From: DAIDKA01 sp035503515 | GTDB lineage: Bacteria; Pseudomonadota; Gammaproteobacteria; Steroidobacterales; Steroidobacteraceae | Length of the DNA: 26,560 nucleotides | Direction: 5' to 3' | NCBI GenBank assembly: GCA_035503515.1 | Contig: DATJTJ010000142.1 | Location: 1-26,560, forward strand | In this document: positions 1 through 8,294 of the stretch, piece after piece | Layout: each line of letters starts with the position of its first letter | How positions within the stretch are numbered: the stretch's first letter is position 1 | The notes under the pieces: model-generated | Seen by the model: only the letters and a program-made list of their open reading frames with translations | Told to the model about the DNA's origin: nothing | Database searches by the model: none | Position numbers and translations under genes: made by a program

Positions 1-851
1 ACCTGCGGGTCATGAAAGCCTTCGCCGACGTGCTCGCCGACCAGATCGAGCGCCGCAAGGAGTTCTACCTCGAAGGATCGCTGCGCTTCACGACCATCAC
101 CACCGCGCTCGAGGCCGGTGAGCCGCACATGGTCTACCAGCCCATCTACAGCCTGGGCGCCGGCAGGGCCGACATCTTCGAGAGCCTGTCCCGCTTCCAG
201 TCGAAGCCGGTGCGCGGACCGGACCTCTGGTTCAAGGAGGCCGCGAGCATCGGCCTGGGCCCCCGGCTCGAAGCGGCGGCCGTGCGCGGCGCGCTCGATG
301 CGCTCGAGCAGGTTCCCGCCTCGGTCAGCATCAGCGTGAATGCCTCGCCGGAGGCGATCCTGAGCGGCCTGCTGGAGCCCATCCTCCAGGAGTCCGACCT
401 GTCGCGCGTGATCCTGGAGATCACCGAACACGCCGCCGTCGCCGACTACGATCGGCTGCTCGCGGCGCTGGCGCCGCTGCGGGCGCTGGGACTGCGCATC
501 AGCGTGGATGACGCCGGCGCGGGCTATGCCAGCCTGCGGCATATCCTCGCGCTCGAACCGGACATCCTGAAACTGGACATCAGCCTGACGCGCGGCATCG
601 ACCATGACTGCAAGCGCCGGGCGCTGGCCTCGGCACTGATCGCGTTCGCCCTGGAGATCAACACCTCGGTCACGGCCGAGGGTATCGAGACCGCGGCGGA
701 ACTGCAGACCCTGGGCTCACTCGGCGTCACGCATGCGCAGGGCTACTACCTGGCGCGGCCGATGGCCCTCGGGGCCGCCCTCGACGCGCTGGCCCTGCCG
801 CAGGGCACCGCTGCGCGCAAGGGGACGTCCAGCCGCCGCTCATCGGCCTGA
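1..851 (+). CDS. EAL-domain cyclic-di-GMP phosphodiesterase, 5'-truncated by window edge
   Basis: The reading frame is open to the left edge and reads Leu-Arg-Val just before the first ATG at 12. The protein therefore almost certainly begins upstream, probably with a GAF-like sensor whose last helix is residues 1-15. The rest is a complete EAL domain, which hydrolyses cyclic di-GMP to pGpG in the cytoplasm. Numbering from the ATG at 12, the expected catalytic and metal residues are all present: Glu58 (motif ESL instead of EAL), Asn110, Glu139 (ITEH), Asp166-Asp167 (VDDAG), Lys187 (LKLD), Glu223 (AEGIE) and Gln243 (QGYYLARP). No GGDEF domain is visible. An active phosphodiesterase is therefore likely. 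The input signal cannot be judged from this fragment. Confidence 0.9.
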   Translation, partial: LRVMKAFADVLADQIERRKEFYLEGSLRFTTITTALEAGEPHMVYQPIYSLGAGRADIFESLSRFQSKPVRGPDLWFKEAASIGLGPRLEAAAVRGALDALEQVPASVSISVNASPEAILSGLLEPILQESDLSRVILEITEHAAVADYDRLLAALAPLRALGLRISVDDAGAGYASLRHILALEPDILKLDISLTRGIDHDCKRRALASALIAFALEINTSVTAEGIETAAELQTLGSLGVTHAQGYYLARPMALGAALDALALPQGTAARKGTSSRRSSA

Positions 852-988
852 CCGACCGCGCCGGGGACCTGCCGTATCCGGCAATCCGCTGCTCTTTTCC
901 CGCGCTTTGATCCATAATCTGGCTCCCGTCTGCCTAATACCAACAGGCATCCGAGGCAGGCGGCCTTCCTCTTTGGGGGCGGCGAGCG

Positions 989-2563
989 ATGTATATAGGT
1001 TCACCGAAGGAACTTGCCCAGGGCGAAGCGCGCGTGGCCATGACGCCCGACAGCGCCCTGCAGCTGAAGAAGCTTGGCCATTCCTGCGTCATCGAAGCGG
1101 GCGCGGGCCTGGCCGCCGGCTTTTCTGACGAACTGTATCGCGCGGCCGGCGTCACGGTGGTCGCCGATGCGGCGGCGCTGTTTGCCACCGCGGATGTCAT
1201 CGCCAAGGTCCGCCCCCCGGAGGAACAGGAGGTTTCCCGTTTGGGAAAGGGCAAGACCCTCATCTCCTTCTTCTATCCGGCGCAGAACCGGACGCTGCTG
1301 GAGGCCGCGCGGGCAAGCGGCGCCAGCGTCATCGCCATGGACATGATCCCGCGCATCTCGCGCGCCCAGAAGATGGACGCCCTGTCCTCGATGGCGAACG
1401 TCGCCGGCTACCGCGCCGTGATCGAGGCGGGCAACAATTTCGGGCGCTTCTTCACCGGCCAGATGACGGCCGCGGGCAAGATTCCGCCCGCGAAGGTGCT
1501 CGTCATCGGCGCCGGCGTCGCGGGACTCGCGGCGATCGGCACCGCGGTCAGCCTGGGCGCGATCACCTACGCCTTCGACGTGCGCCCGGAAGTCGCCGAG
1601 CAGATCAGTTCCATGGGCGCGCAGTTCGTGATGCTGGATTTCGCGGAAACCCAGCAGGACGGTGCCGCCGCGGGCGGCTACGCAGCCCCCTCCTCGCCGC
1701 AGTTCCGCGAAAAGCAGCTGGCGAAGTTCCGGGAACTGGCGCCGGACATGGACATCGTCATCACCACGGCCCTGATTCCCGGGCGCGACGCGCCGCGGCT
1801 GTGGCTCGCCGACATGGTGGCCGCCATGAAGCCGGGGTCCGTGATCATCGACCTTGCGGCCGAGCGCGGCGGCAACTGCGAACTCACCGTCGCCGATCAG
1901 CGCATCGTCTCGGCCAACGGCGTGGTGATCATCGGCTACACGGACTTCCCGAGCCGGATGGCGAACCAGTCCTCGATGCTCTATGCCACGAACATCCGCC
2001 ACCTGATCGCCGATCTCACGCCGGCGAAGGACGGCAGGGTCGTCCACGACATGCAGGACGACGTGATCCGCGGCGCGACCGTCGTGTTCGAGGGGGCGAT
2101 CACCTATCCGCCACCGCCGCCGAAGGTGCAGGCCATCGCCGCGCAGAAGCCCGCGCCGAAACCCCGCGAACCGACCGCGGCGGAAAAGCGCGCGGCGGAG
2201 GCGGGGCGCTTCCGCCAGGCGACGCGGCGGCAGGTGGGCCTGCTGATCGTGGGCGGCCTGTTCATGCTGCTGGTGGGCGCGTTCGCGCCGCCGGCGTTCA
2301 TGGCCCATTTCATCGTGTTCGCCCTCGCCTGCTTCGTCGGCTTCCAGGTGATCTGGGGCGTCTCGCATGCGCTGCACACGCCGCTGATGGCCGTCACCAA
2401 CGCCATCTCCGGCATCATCATCATCGGCGCCCTGCTGCAGATCGGCGGCGGCGGCGACCTGGTGAAGATCCTGGCGGCGGTAGCGGTCGCGATCGCAACC
2501 ATCAACATCGTCGGCGGCTTCATGGTCACGCGGCGCATGCTGAACATGTTCCAGAAATCCTGA
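989..2563 (+). CDS. pntA: NAD(P) transhydrogenase subunit alpha (full-length PntA)
   Basis: This is a 524-residue protein close in length to E. coli PntA (510). Together with PntB it couples hydride transfer between NADH and NADP+ to proton movement across the inner membrane, supplying NADPH. The N-terminal NAD-binding domain (about 1-380) shows the RQD-loop signature at 122-130 (RISRAQKMD) and the dinucleotide fold GAGVAG at 174-179. A proline- and alanine-rich linker follows at about 370-405, then four hydrophobic helices at about 412-515. The gene is thus not split into PntAA and PntAB, as it is in many alphaproteobacteria. The ATG at 989 has a GGGGGCGGCGAG purine tract upstream. pntB follows after 11 bases, so the two form an operon. 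Confidence 0.97.
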   Translation: MYIGSPKELAQGEARVAMTPDSALQLKKLGHSCVIEAGAGLAAGFSDELYRAAGVTVVADAAALFATADVIAKVRPPEEQEVSRLGKGKTLISFFYPAQNRTLLEAARASGASVIAMDMIPRISRAQKMDALSSMANVAGYRAVIEAGNNFGRFFTGQMTAAGKIPPAKVLVIGAGVAGLAAIGTAVSLGAITYAFDVRPEVAEQISSMGAQFVMLDFAETQQDGAAAGGYAAPSSPQFREKQLAKFRELAPDMDIVITTALIPGRDAPRLWLADMVAAMKPGSVIIDLAAERGGNCELTVADQRIVSANGVVIIGYTDFPSRMANQSSMLYATNIRHLIADLTPAKDGRVVHDMQDDVIRGATVVFEGAITYPPPPPKVQAIAAQKPAPKPREPTAAEKRAAEAGRFRQATRRQVGLLIVGGLFMLLVGAFAPPAFMAHFIVFALACFVGFQVIWGVSHALHTPLMAVTNAISGIIIIGALLQIGGGGDLVKILAAVAVAIATINIVGGFMVTRRMLNMFQKS

Positions 2564-2574
2564 TCGGTTGACGC

Positions 2575-3963
2575 ATGAACACCGGCATCCAGACCGCCGC
2601 CTACATCGCAGCCTCCGTGCTCTTCATCCTGTCGCTCGGCGGCCTGTCGGGCCAGGAAAGCGCCAAGCGCGCCGTCTGGTACGGCATCGTCGGCATGGCG
2701 CTCGCCGTGATCACGACCATCGTCTCCGACCAGGTCGGCTTCTCGGTCGTGCTGGCGAGCATGCTGGCGATCGGCGCACTCCTCGGCGCCTTGGTCGCCC
2801 GCCGCGTCGAAATGACCGCCATGCCGCAGCTGGTGGCGGCGCTGCATTCCTTCGTCGGCCTCGCGGCGGTGCTCATCGGCCTGGACTCGAACCTGACGCC
2901 GCACGAGTTCCCCTCGGTGGCCGAACGCAACATCCACGAGGTCGAGATCTTCCTCGGGGTGTTCATCGGCGCGGTGACCTTCACCGGCTCGATCATCGCC
3001 TACGGCAAGCTCTCCGGACGCATCGGCGGCAAGGCACTGGTGCTGCCCGGGCGACACGTGGTCAACGTCGCCATGATCGTGGTGTCGGTGGCACTGATGG
3101 CCCTGTACATCGGGCATGCCGGCAGCTGGACGCTGTACGCCATGACCGCAATCGCCTGCGTGCTCGGCGTCCACCTGGTGATGGCCATCGGTGGCGCGGA
3201 CATGCCGGTCGTCGTCTCCATGCTCAACTCGTATTCGGGATGGGCGGCCGCCGCCACCGGCTTCCTGCTGGGCAACGATCTGCTGATCGTGACCGGGGCA
3301 CTGGTGGGCTCATCGGGCGCCATTCTCTCGTACATCATGTGCAAGGCCATGAACCGGTCGTTCCTCTCGGTCATCCTCGGCGGCTTCGGCACCGCGCCCG
3401 GCACCACCGTCACCATGAAGGGCGAACAGATCGGCATCGACACCGAAGGCGTCGCCGCCGCGCTGGACGAGGCCGAATCCATCATCATCGTGCCGGGCTA
3501 CGGCATGGCGGTGGCCCAGGCGCAGGGGGCGGTCTCCGAGCTCACCCAACGGCTGCGCGCCGCCGGCAAGCAGGTGCGGTTCGCGATCCATCCCGTCGCG
3601 GGCCGCCTGCCCGGGCACATGAACGTGCTGCTGGCGGAGGCCAAGGTGCCCTACGACATCGTGCTCGAGATGGACGAGATCAACCAGGACTTTCCCAACA
3701 CGGATGTCGTGATCGTCATCGGCTCCAACGACATCGTGAATCCGGCGGCGCAGGAGGATCCGAATTCGCCCATCGCCGGCATGCCGGTGCTCGAGGTGTG
3801 GAAGGCCAAGCAGGTATTCGTGTCCAAGCGCGGCCAGGGCACCGGCTATTCGGGCATCGAGAATCCGCTCTTCTACAAGGAGAACACGCGGATGTTCTAC
3901 GGCGATGCCAAGGCCTCGATCCGCGCCCTGATCGCCGCCCGCTCCTCGGTGTCGCCGGCCTGA
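2575..3963 (+). CDS. pntB: NAD(P) transhydrogenase subunit beta
   Basis: The protein has 462 residues, the same length as E. coli PntB. The N-terminal two thirds form a polytopic membrane domain that makes the proton channel with the C-terminal helices of PntA. The C-terminal domain III binds NADP(H): PGYGMAVAQAQ near residue 305 is the nucleotide-binding loop, and GSNDIVNPAAQ, SPIAGMPVLEVWKA and GTGYSGIENPLFYKENT are family signatures. The gene sits 11 bases after pntA, with only a weak ribosome-binding site, which fits translational coupling. It is convergent with alkB, with only 10 bases between the stop codons and no obvious terminator hairpin. Confidence 0.97.
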   Translation: MNTGIQTAAYIAASVLFILSLGGLSGQESAKRAVWYGIVGMALAVITTIVSDQVGFSVVLASMLAIGALLGALVARRVEMTAMPQLVAALHSFVGLAAVLIGLDSNLTPHEFPSVAERNIHEVEIFLGVFIGAVTFTGSIIAYGKLSGRIGGKALVLPGRHVVNVAMIVVSVALMALYIGHAGSWTLYAMTAIACVLGVHLVMAIGGADMPVVVSMLNSYSGWAAAATGFLLGNDLLIVTGALVGSSGAILSYIMCKAMNRSFLSVILGGFGTAPGTTVTMKGEQIGIDTEGVAAALDEAESIIIVPGYGMAVAQAQGAVSELTQRLRAAGKQVRFAIHPVAGRLPGHMNVLLAEAKVPYDIVLEMDEINQDFPNTDVVIVIGSNDIVNPAAQEDPNSPIAGMPVLEVWKAKQVFVSKRGQGTGYSGIENPLFYKENTRMFYGDAKASIRALIAARSSVSPA

Positions 3964-3973
3964 GGATCGCGGG

Positions 3974-4618
3974 TCAGCCGCACCCGCGCCGGGGACTGCA
4001 CGAACGTGCCTTGCGAAGCGTGAGGTTGTAACGAAGCGGACCGATCAGCGCATGCGCGCCATCCGCCAGGGCCCGCACGCCATGGAATCGCAGCCGGTCG
4101 GGGCCGCCCCACACCACAACGTCGCCGTGCGCCAGCGGTACCCGGGCCGGGCGCTCCGTCCGGGTGAGTCCTCCCCAGAGGAAAATCGCGGGCAGCCCGA
4201 GCGAGACCGACACGATCGGCGCCGAGTAGTCTTGCTCGTCGCGATCCTGATGCAGCGACATGCGCGCACCGGGCTGATAGCGGTTGATGAGACAGGCGTC
4301 CGGCGCGAATCGCGCATGACCGGCCGCGGCCGCGGCGCTCACTGCGAGCTCCATGAACACCGGCGGCATGGCCGGCCAGGGCTCGCCGGTGTCGGGATCC
4401 GTGGCGGTGTAGCGGTAGCCCGTGCGGTCGGTCACCCAGCCCGCTGTCCCGCAGTTGCTCATGGCGACGGACATCTGGAAGCCACCGGGAGTGTGCATCC
4501 GTCGCAGCGGCGCGCGCCGATCGATGTCTTCGATGGCCGCGAGCAGCTGCGGCGCGGCTGCGCAGGCAAAGCCGCTCAGCAGCACGGCGCCCGGGCCCAG
4601 CCGGACGTTCGCCGCCAT
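3974..4618 (-). CDS. alkB: AlkB, alpha-ketoglutarate-dependent DNA dealkylase
   Basis: The protein has 214 residues (E. coli AlkB: 216). AlkB uses Fe(II), O2 and 2-oxoglutarate to remove methyl groups from 1-methyladenine and 3-methylcytosine in DNA. The iron ligands are visible as His123 and Asp125 (LHQDRDEQD) and His179 (RFHGVRAL). Arg196 and Arg202 in RYNLTLRKA bind 2-oxoglutarate. The substrate-binding region INRYQPGARMSLHQD is intact. The start at 4618 is fixed by a TGATG overlap with the stop codon of the upstream lipoprotein gene, so translation is probably coupled. The frame stays open further upstream, but that part is a shadow of the lipoprotein gene. No Ada-type regulator or ada box was noticed nearby. 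Confidence 0.95.
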   Translation of the reverse strand: MAANVRLGPGAVLLSGFACAAAPQLLAAIEDIDRRAPLRRMHTPGGFQMSVAMSNCGTAGWVTDRTGYRYTATDPDTGEPWPAMPPVFMELAVSAAAAAGHARFAPDACLINRYQPGARMSLHQDRDEQDYSAPIVSVSLGLPAIFLWGGLTRTERPARVPLAHGDVVVWGGPDRLRFHGVRALADGAHALIGPLRYNLTLRKARSCSPRRGCG

Positions 4619-5046
4619 CAACGTCTGCCCACGGCTCCAGCGATGTGTTCGCCCTCGCCGCTGTGTCCCGCCGATCCCACATGTCCGCGCCCGTCGCGTG
4701 CCTCGTTGGCCCGGAAGTGGGCGAACGGACGGTCCCCCCGCGCGGGATGCGGGCCCACATAGCCGTGGTGCGGATCGAAACGATTGTCCACATGCCCATA
4801 GAAGCCATGCGGTCCGCGGAACCAGGGTCCGGCGCCGATGAAGACGCCGTCGGCAAACCAGTCCGGTCCGTAGTATCCATAGGGCGCGCAGTCGTACGGC
4901 GCGTAGTCGTAGTAACCGTACGGACAATCCGGCGCCAGGCCGACACCCGCGACGACACCCGTGGTGGCATAGGGTCCCGGCACCACACAGCCGGCGAACA
5001 GCATGGCCGAGCCAAGCAGGGCACTCACGCCATGGATCCTGTTCAT
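4618..5046 (-). CDS. Small Gly/Tyr/Pro-rich lipoprotein
   Basis: This is a 142-residue protein with a lipoprotein signal peptide: a charged start, a hydrophobic stretch at 7-18, and the lipobox-like LFAGC with Cys20. It is therefore predicted to be exported and lipidated. The mature part is low in complexity and rich in Gly, Tyr, Pro and His (PYGYYDYAPYDCAPYGYYGPDWF, in pieces), resembling YXXGXG-type surface lipoproteins. No enzymatic motif is seen. The ATG at 5046 is preceded by a strong GGAGGA ribosome-binding site. Its TGA overlaps the alkB ATG by one base. Pairing an envelope protein with a DNA-repair enzyme is not explained by sequence, and the function is unknown. Confidence 0.75.
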   Translation of the reverse strand: MNRIHGVSALLGSAMLFAGCVVPGPYATTGVVAGVGLAPDCPYGYYDYAPYDCAPYGYYGPDWFADGVFIGAGPWFRGPHGFYGHVDNRFDPHHGYVGPHPARGDRPFAHFRANEARDGRGHVGSAGHSGEGEHIAGAVGRR

Positions 5047-5179
5047 GGGGATATCCTCCGGTGAAGTCTGATGTCGGTACGGTACTCCGATGCGGACGGG
5101 CGCAACTTCTCAATTAGCGACGTTTCATCGAGTGAATCCGCTGACAGCCGCGCAGACCAAGCTGGCGGTCATCGCGCAA

Positions 5180-5422
5180 TCATTTTTCCAGCTTGCGGGA
5201 AGCCGTGCGCACGGGCCTTTTTGCGCCGACCTCCGGGCGCGCGGCGGATTCGGGCGCGGGCGTCCAGGGCTGGCCGGTGCGTTCTTCGATATAGCGGCGC
5301 ATCAGGCGCCGCAGGACCTGCGACGGGGTGGAATCCTCTTCGGCGCAGAGTCGCTCGAATTCCGCCTTCTTTCTGGGATCGACCAGGATGGTCAGCCGCG
5401 CCGTGCGCTCTTCTGTGGCCAA
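5180..5422 (-). CDS. Ribbon-helix-helix (CopG-like) DNA-binding protein
   Basis: This is an 80-residue protein. Residues 8-48 fit a ribbon-helix-helix fold: a short beta strand (RLTILVD), helix 1 (PRKKAEFERLCAEE), the turn, and helix 2 (TPSQVLRRLMRRYIEER). A basic, Pro/Ala-rich tail follows. Such proteins dimerise and bind palindromic operators through the beta ribbon. The start is a TTG at 5422, chosen because an AGGA ribosome-binding site lies 8 bases upstream. It is divergent from the SulP gene, and a perfect inverted repeat lies between the two. No toxin gene follows it, so an antitoxin role is not supported. Confidence 0.7.
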   Translation of the reverse strand: MATEERTARLTILVDPRKKAEFERLCAEEDSTPSQVLRRLMRRYIEERTGQPWTPAPESAARPEVGAKRPVRTASRKLEK

Positions 5423-5489
5423 GAAGCAAATCCTCGAGTGGTGATCTTCGGTCCGGGGCTGCGGTCAGCCTAGCACGCCCGGTAGTATC

Positions 5490-5518
5490 ATCGTATTATC
5501 ATGTAATGATAATACGAT
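5490..5518. promoter_or_regulatory. Perfect 13-bp inverted repeat over the SulP start codon (candidate operator)
   Basis: Arms ATCGTATTATCAT (5490-5502) and ATGATAATACGAT (5506-5518) are perfectly complementary around a GTA spacer. The right arm begins exactly at the SulP ATG. Each arm contains TATTAT, a good -10 hexamer, one on each strand. The element is much richer in AT than its surroundings. It could be an operator for the divergent ribbon-helix-helix protein, or an RNA hairpin that hides the start codon. Confidence 0.7.
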
Positions 5519-7182
5519 GGAACCCGGCCTGGGACCTGTGGGTACCCAAGCTCGTGACGACACTGCGCCGCGGATACCGGTTCCGGGATTTCCGGAATGA
5601 CGCAGTCGCAGGTCTTACCGTCGCAGTCGTGGCACTGCCGCTGGCAATGGCACTCGCCGTCGCTTCGGGGGCCGCTCCCGAGAAGGGATTGCATACCGCG
5701 ATCGTGGCCGGCCTGCTGATTTCGGCCCTGGGCGGCTCGCGGGTCCAGATCGGCGGTCCGACGGCGGCCTTCATCCCCGTCGTCTTCACGGTCATCGAAA
5801 AGTTCGGCTACGGCGGACTCATTCTGTGCACGCTGCTGGCCGGACTGATGCTGATGGCGGCCGGCATCCTGCGGGTCGGGACGCTGATGAAGTTCATGCC
5901 GCAGCCGGTCATCACGGGCTTCACGGCGGGCATCGCAGTCAGCATCGTACTCAGCCAGGTGAAGGACGCGCTGGGTCTGCGCATGGGTGCAGTCCCGGCC
6001 GAGTTCTTCAGCCGCCTGCACGCGTTTGCCGAACACCTGGCGGATTTCAACGTGCGGTCGATCTGCACCGTCGCCGTCAGCGTCACGATCATTGCGCTGT
6101 TGCGCCGCTGGCGCCCCGCCTGGCCCGGGCTGCTCATCGCCGTGGGTTGCGTAACCGTAAGTTGCATCCTCCTGGGAGTCCCGATCGAGACCATCGGCAT
6201 GCGTTTCGGCAGCATTCCGGGAACGCTGCCACAGTGGTCGCTGCCGCACATTCCCGTGGAGCGGACCCGCGAGCTGTTCCCCAGTGCGTTCACCATCGCG
6301 TTCCTGGCGGGTGTCGAGTCGCTGCTGTCGGCCGTGGTCGCGGATGGCATGATCGGCGGGCGGCACCGCTCCAACGCCGAACTGGTGGCACAGGGTTTCG
6401 CGAACGTGGCGTCGGCGCTCTTCGGCGGATTGCCGGCAACGGGCGCGCTGGCGCGGACCGCCACGAACGTGCGCTCAGGCGGCCGGACACCGGTCGCCGG
6501 CATGGTCCATGCGCTGTTCCTGCTGCTGTTCATGGTGGTGCTTGCGCCGGTGCTTCAGTACATTCCCCTGGCGGCTCTGGCCGCCGTGCTATTGGTCGTC
6601 GCCTGGAACATGGCGGAAATCGACAGCTTCAGGCATCTGATGCAGGGGCCGATCGGCGATCGTGTGGTGCTGCTGGTGACCTTCACGCTGACGGTGATGT
6701 TTGATCTGACCATCGCGATCGAGGTCGGTATCGCGCTCGCCGCGTTCCTGTTCATGCACCGCATGGCGGAGCTGGTCTCCTTGAAATCCGGCGAGGCCGG
6801 AAGCGAGGACGAGGATCTCCAGGATTCAGCCGAAGATCCGCAGCAGCGTTGCGGCCTGCCGACCGGCGTGGAGGTGTACCAGGTCTCGGGACCGCTGTTC
6901 TTCGCGGTCGCCAATCGTCTCGACGAAGTCCTGAACCAGTTCGTCCGGCCGCCGGACGTCTTCATCCTCCGGCTGCGGCGGGTGCCGATGATCGATGCCA
7001 GCGGCGCGACCGCCCTGCGCCAGATGAATGCGCGCTGTGCGCGGTCCGGCACCCGGGTGATTCTCTCGGGCCTGCAACCTCAGCCGCGTGAAGTCCTTCG
7101 CCGGATGCAGATCGTCCCGGATGGACGGCAGTTGCAGTTCGTGGAGAATTTCACCGAAGCGTTGCAGGCTGCCGGGAAGTAG
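5506..7182 (+). CDS. SulP-family anion transporter with STAS domain
   Basis: The protein has 558 residues. The SulP transporter core spans about 15-425, beginning with the family-typical PKLVTTLRRGYRFRDFRND and AGLTVAVVALPLAMALAVASG and including the SALGGSRVQIGGPTAAF segment. A C-terminal STAS domain occupies about 455-555 (VEVYQVSGPLFFAVANRLDEVL ... MIDASGATALRQM, quoted in pieces). SulP proteins move sulfate, bicarbonate or other anions across the inner membrane, and the substrate cannot be read from sequence. An acidic linker (SGEAGSEDEDLQDSAED) joins the core and STAS. The frame is open far upstream, but the conserved part fits the ATG at 5506. There is no Shine-Dalgarno site and the start codon lies in an inverted repeat. 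No carbonic anhydrase gene is adjacent. Confidence 0.92.
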   Translation: MIIRWNPAWDLWVPKLVTTLRRGYRFRDFRNDAVAGLTVAVVALPLAMALAVASGAAPEKGLHTAIVAGLLISALGGSRVQIGGPTAAFIPVVFTVIEKFGYGGLILCTLLAGLMLMAAGILRVGTLMKFMPQPVITGFTAGIAVSIVLSQVKDALGLRMGAVPAEFFSRLHAFAEHLADFNVRSICTVAVSVTIIALLRRWRPAWPGLLIAVGCVTVSCILLGVPIETIGMRFGSIPGTLPQWSLPHIPVERTRELFPSAFTIAFLAGVESLLSAVVADGMIGGRHRSNAELVAQGFANVASALFGGLPATGALARTATNVRSGGRTPVAGMVHALFLLLFMVVLAPVLQYIPLAALAAVLLVVAWNMAEIDSFRHLMQGPIGDRVVLLVTFTLTVMFDLTIAIEVGIALAAFLFMHRMAELVSLKSGEAGSEDEDLQDSAEDPQQRCGLPTGVEVYQVSGPLFFAVANRLDEVLNQFVRPPDVFILRLRRVPMIDASGATALRQMNARCARSGTRVILSGLQPQPREVLRRMQIVPDGRQLQFVENFTEALQAAGK

Positions 7183-7294
7183 CGCCGGCCTACCGCAGGG
7201 TCCGGGCGCGGCATCGCGAGCTGCCGCCTCTCTCAATTGCTTGAGGGGTGCCTGCCGGACGGGATGCAGCATGCTGATATCCCGGCTGGGAATG

Positions 7295-7308
7295 GGGATT
7301 ATAATCCC
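7295..7308. promoter_or_regulatory. Palindrome GGGATTATAATCCC just upstream of the DyP gene, containing a -10-like TATAAT
   Basis: This perfect 14-bp palindrome ends four bases before the ATG at 7313. It contains a consensus TATAAT at 7300-7305, seven bases from the start codon. No clear -35 hexamer or Shine-Dalgarno site is seen. It may be an operator, or the -10 box of a leaderless transcript. Confidence 0.4.
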
Positions 7309-7312
7309 GGGC

Positions 7313-8203
7313 ATGTACACACCACAGGCTGGCATCTTCGCCCTGGGCACCTCCTCACACGCCTATCTCGAGTTCGACCTCCAGGATGCAAAACGGTCGG
7401 ATGCCTTCGCCGCGGCGCTCGCATCGATACGCGAACCGCGGACCACGACCGGCGGGGTGAACTTCGTCATCGGCTTCAGGCCGGAGCTGTGGAGCAGGCT
7501 CGCGCCGGATGACATACCGGCGGGCGTGGCAGGCTTCAACAGGGAAATCCGCGGTGCGGACGGGTTCGTGATGCCGGCGACCCAACGTGATGCGCTCGTG
7601 TGGCTCTCCGGAAGCGCCTACGACGTGGTCTTCGACATGGCCCGCTCGGTCGTTCGGACCCTCGGCGATGTGGGCGCGTTGCGCGAGGAAACCTCGAGCT
7701 GGCCCTATCAGCACGATCGGGATCTGACCGGATTCATCGATGGGTCCGAGAATCCGACGCTGCTCGATGCACCTGCGGAGGCACTCGTGGCCGAGGGCCT
7801 GCGGGGTGCCGCCGGTTCGATCCTGCTGCTGCAGAAGTGGCAGCACCTGGCCGCAGAGTGGGAGGCGCTGCCCGTGGCGCAGCAAGAGCGCATCATGGGC
7901 CGAAGCAAGCGCGACAGCGTCGAGCTGGAGAACAGACCGGCGGACTCGCACGTCGCACGTACCGACCAGGACACGTTCGGCCACATTTTTCGGCGCAACA
8001 TGCCGTACGGCAACATCGCGAATCACGGGACAGTGTTCGCCGGCTTCAGTGCCGAACAGAAGCGGCTGTCAGGAATGCTCGAGAGCATGGCAGGTCTGGT
8101 CAGCGGCCAGCGCGATGCGCTCACACGCTATACGAGACCACTGACCGGTTCGTACTACTTCGTCCCGTCCGTCGAGAGTCTGCGGCTGTTACGTCCCGGC
8201 TGA
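7313..8203 (+). CDS. DyP-type heme peroxidase
   Basis: This is a 296-residue B-type-like dye-decolourising peroxidase, a heme enzyme that reduces hydrogen peroxide with broad electron donors. The signature GxxDG is present as GFIDG (140-144), with distal Asp143. The probable proximal heme ligand is His213 (DSHVARTD). The distal arginine lies in FRRNMPYG (227-233). There is no signal peptide, so the protein is probably cytoplasmic. The frame is open to 7088, but family length and the N-terminal pattern (TPQAGIFALGTSSHAYLEF) favour the ATG at 7313. No encapsulin shell gene is nearby and I do not see a clear encapsulin targeting tail. It is convergent with the YceI gene. Confidence 0.92.
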   Translation: MYTPQAGIFALGTSSHAYLEFDLQDAKRSDAFAAALASIREPRTTTGGVNFVIGFRPELWSRLAPDDIPAGVAGFNREIRGADGFVMPATQRDALVWLSGSAYDVVFDMARSVVRTLGDVGALREETSSWPYQHDRDLTGFIDGSENPTLLDAPAEALVAEGLRGAAGSILLLQKWQHLAAEWEALPVAQQERIMGRSKRDSVELENRPADSHVARTDQDTFGHIFRRNMPYGNIANHGTVFAGFSAEQKRLSGMLESMAGLVSGQRDALTRYTRPLTGSYYFVPSVESLRLLRPG

Positions 8204-8294
8204 TGGCAGGCGTGCGGACAAGGGCTGCTGCCTGCGCGGGATCGCGGCCCGACGCGGGAGGGGCCCCCGAAGAAGCTCCGCTGACAGATTCCGT

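Noticed and set aside
1001..2377. Long minus-strand frame (458 codons) antisense to pntA
   Set aside because: It is a high-GC shadow, rich in Arg, His, Gly and Asp, without any domain; pntA is certain on the other strand.
2104..3174. Minus-strand frame of 356 codons across the pntA-pntB junction
   Set aside because: It is a shadow frame crossing two well-supported genes, with biased composition and no family.
5180..5422. Ribbon-helix-helix protein as antitoxin of a toxin-antitoxin pair
   Set aside because: No small toxin-like gene is coupled to it; the next genes are a SulP transporter and a lipoprotein.
5071..5505. Upstream extension of the SulP gene by 145 codons
   Set aside because: The extension lies antisense to the ribbon-helix-helix gene and is unlike SulP N-termini; conserved sequence begins after 5506.
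5488..6366. Minus-strand frame of 292 codons within SulP
   Set aside because: It is an Asp/Arg/His/Gln-rich shadow; SulP and STAS motifs are clear on the plus strand.
7313..8203. DyP as encapsulin cargo
   Set aside because: No encapsulin gene is nearby and the C-terminal tail lacks a convincing targeting peptide.
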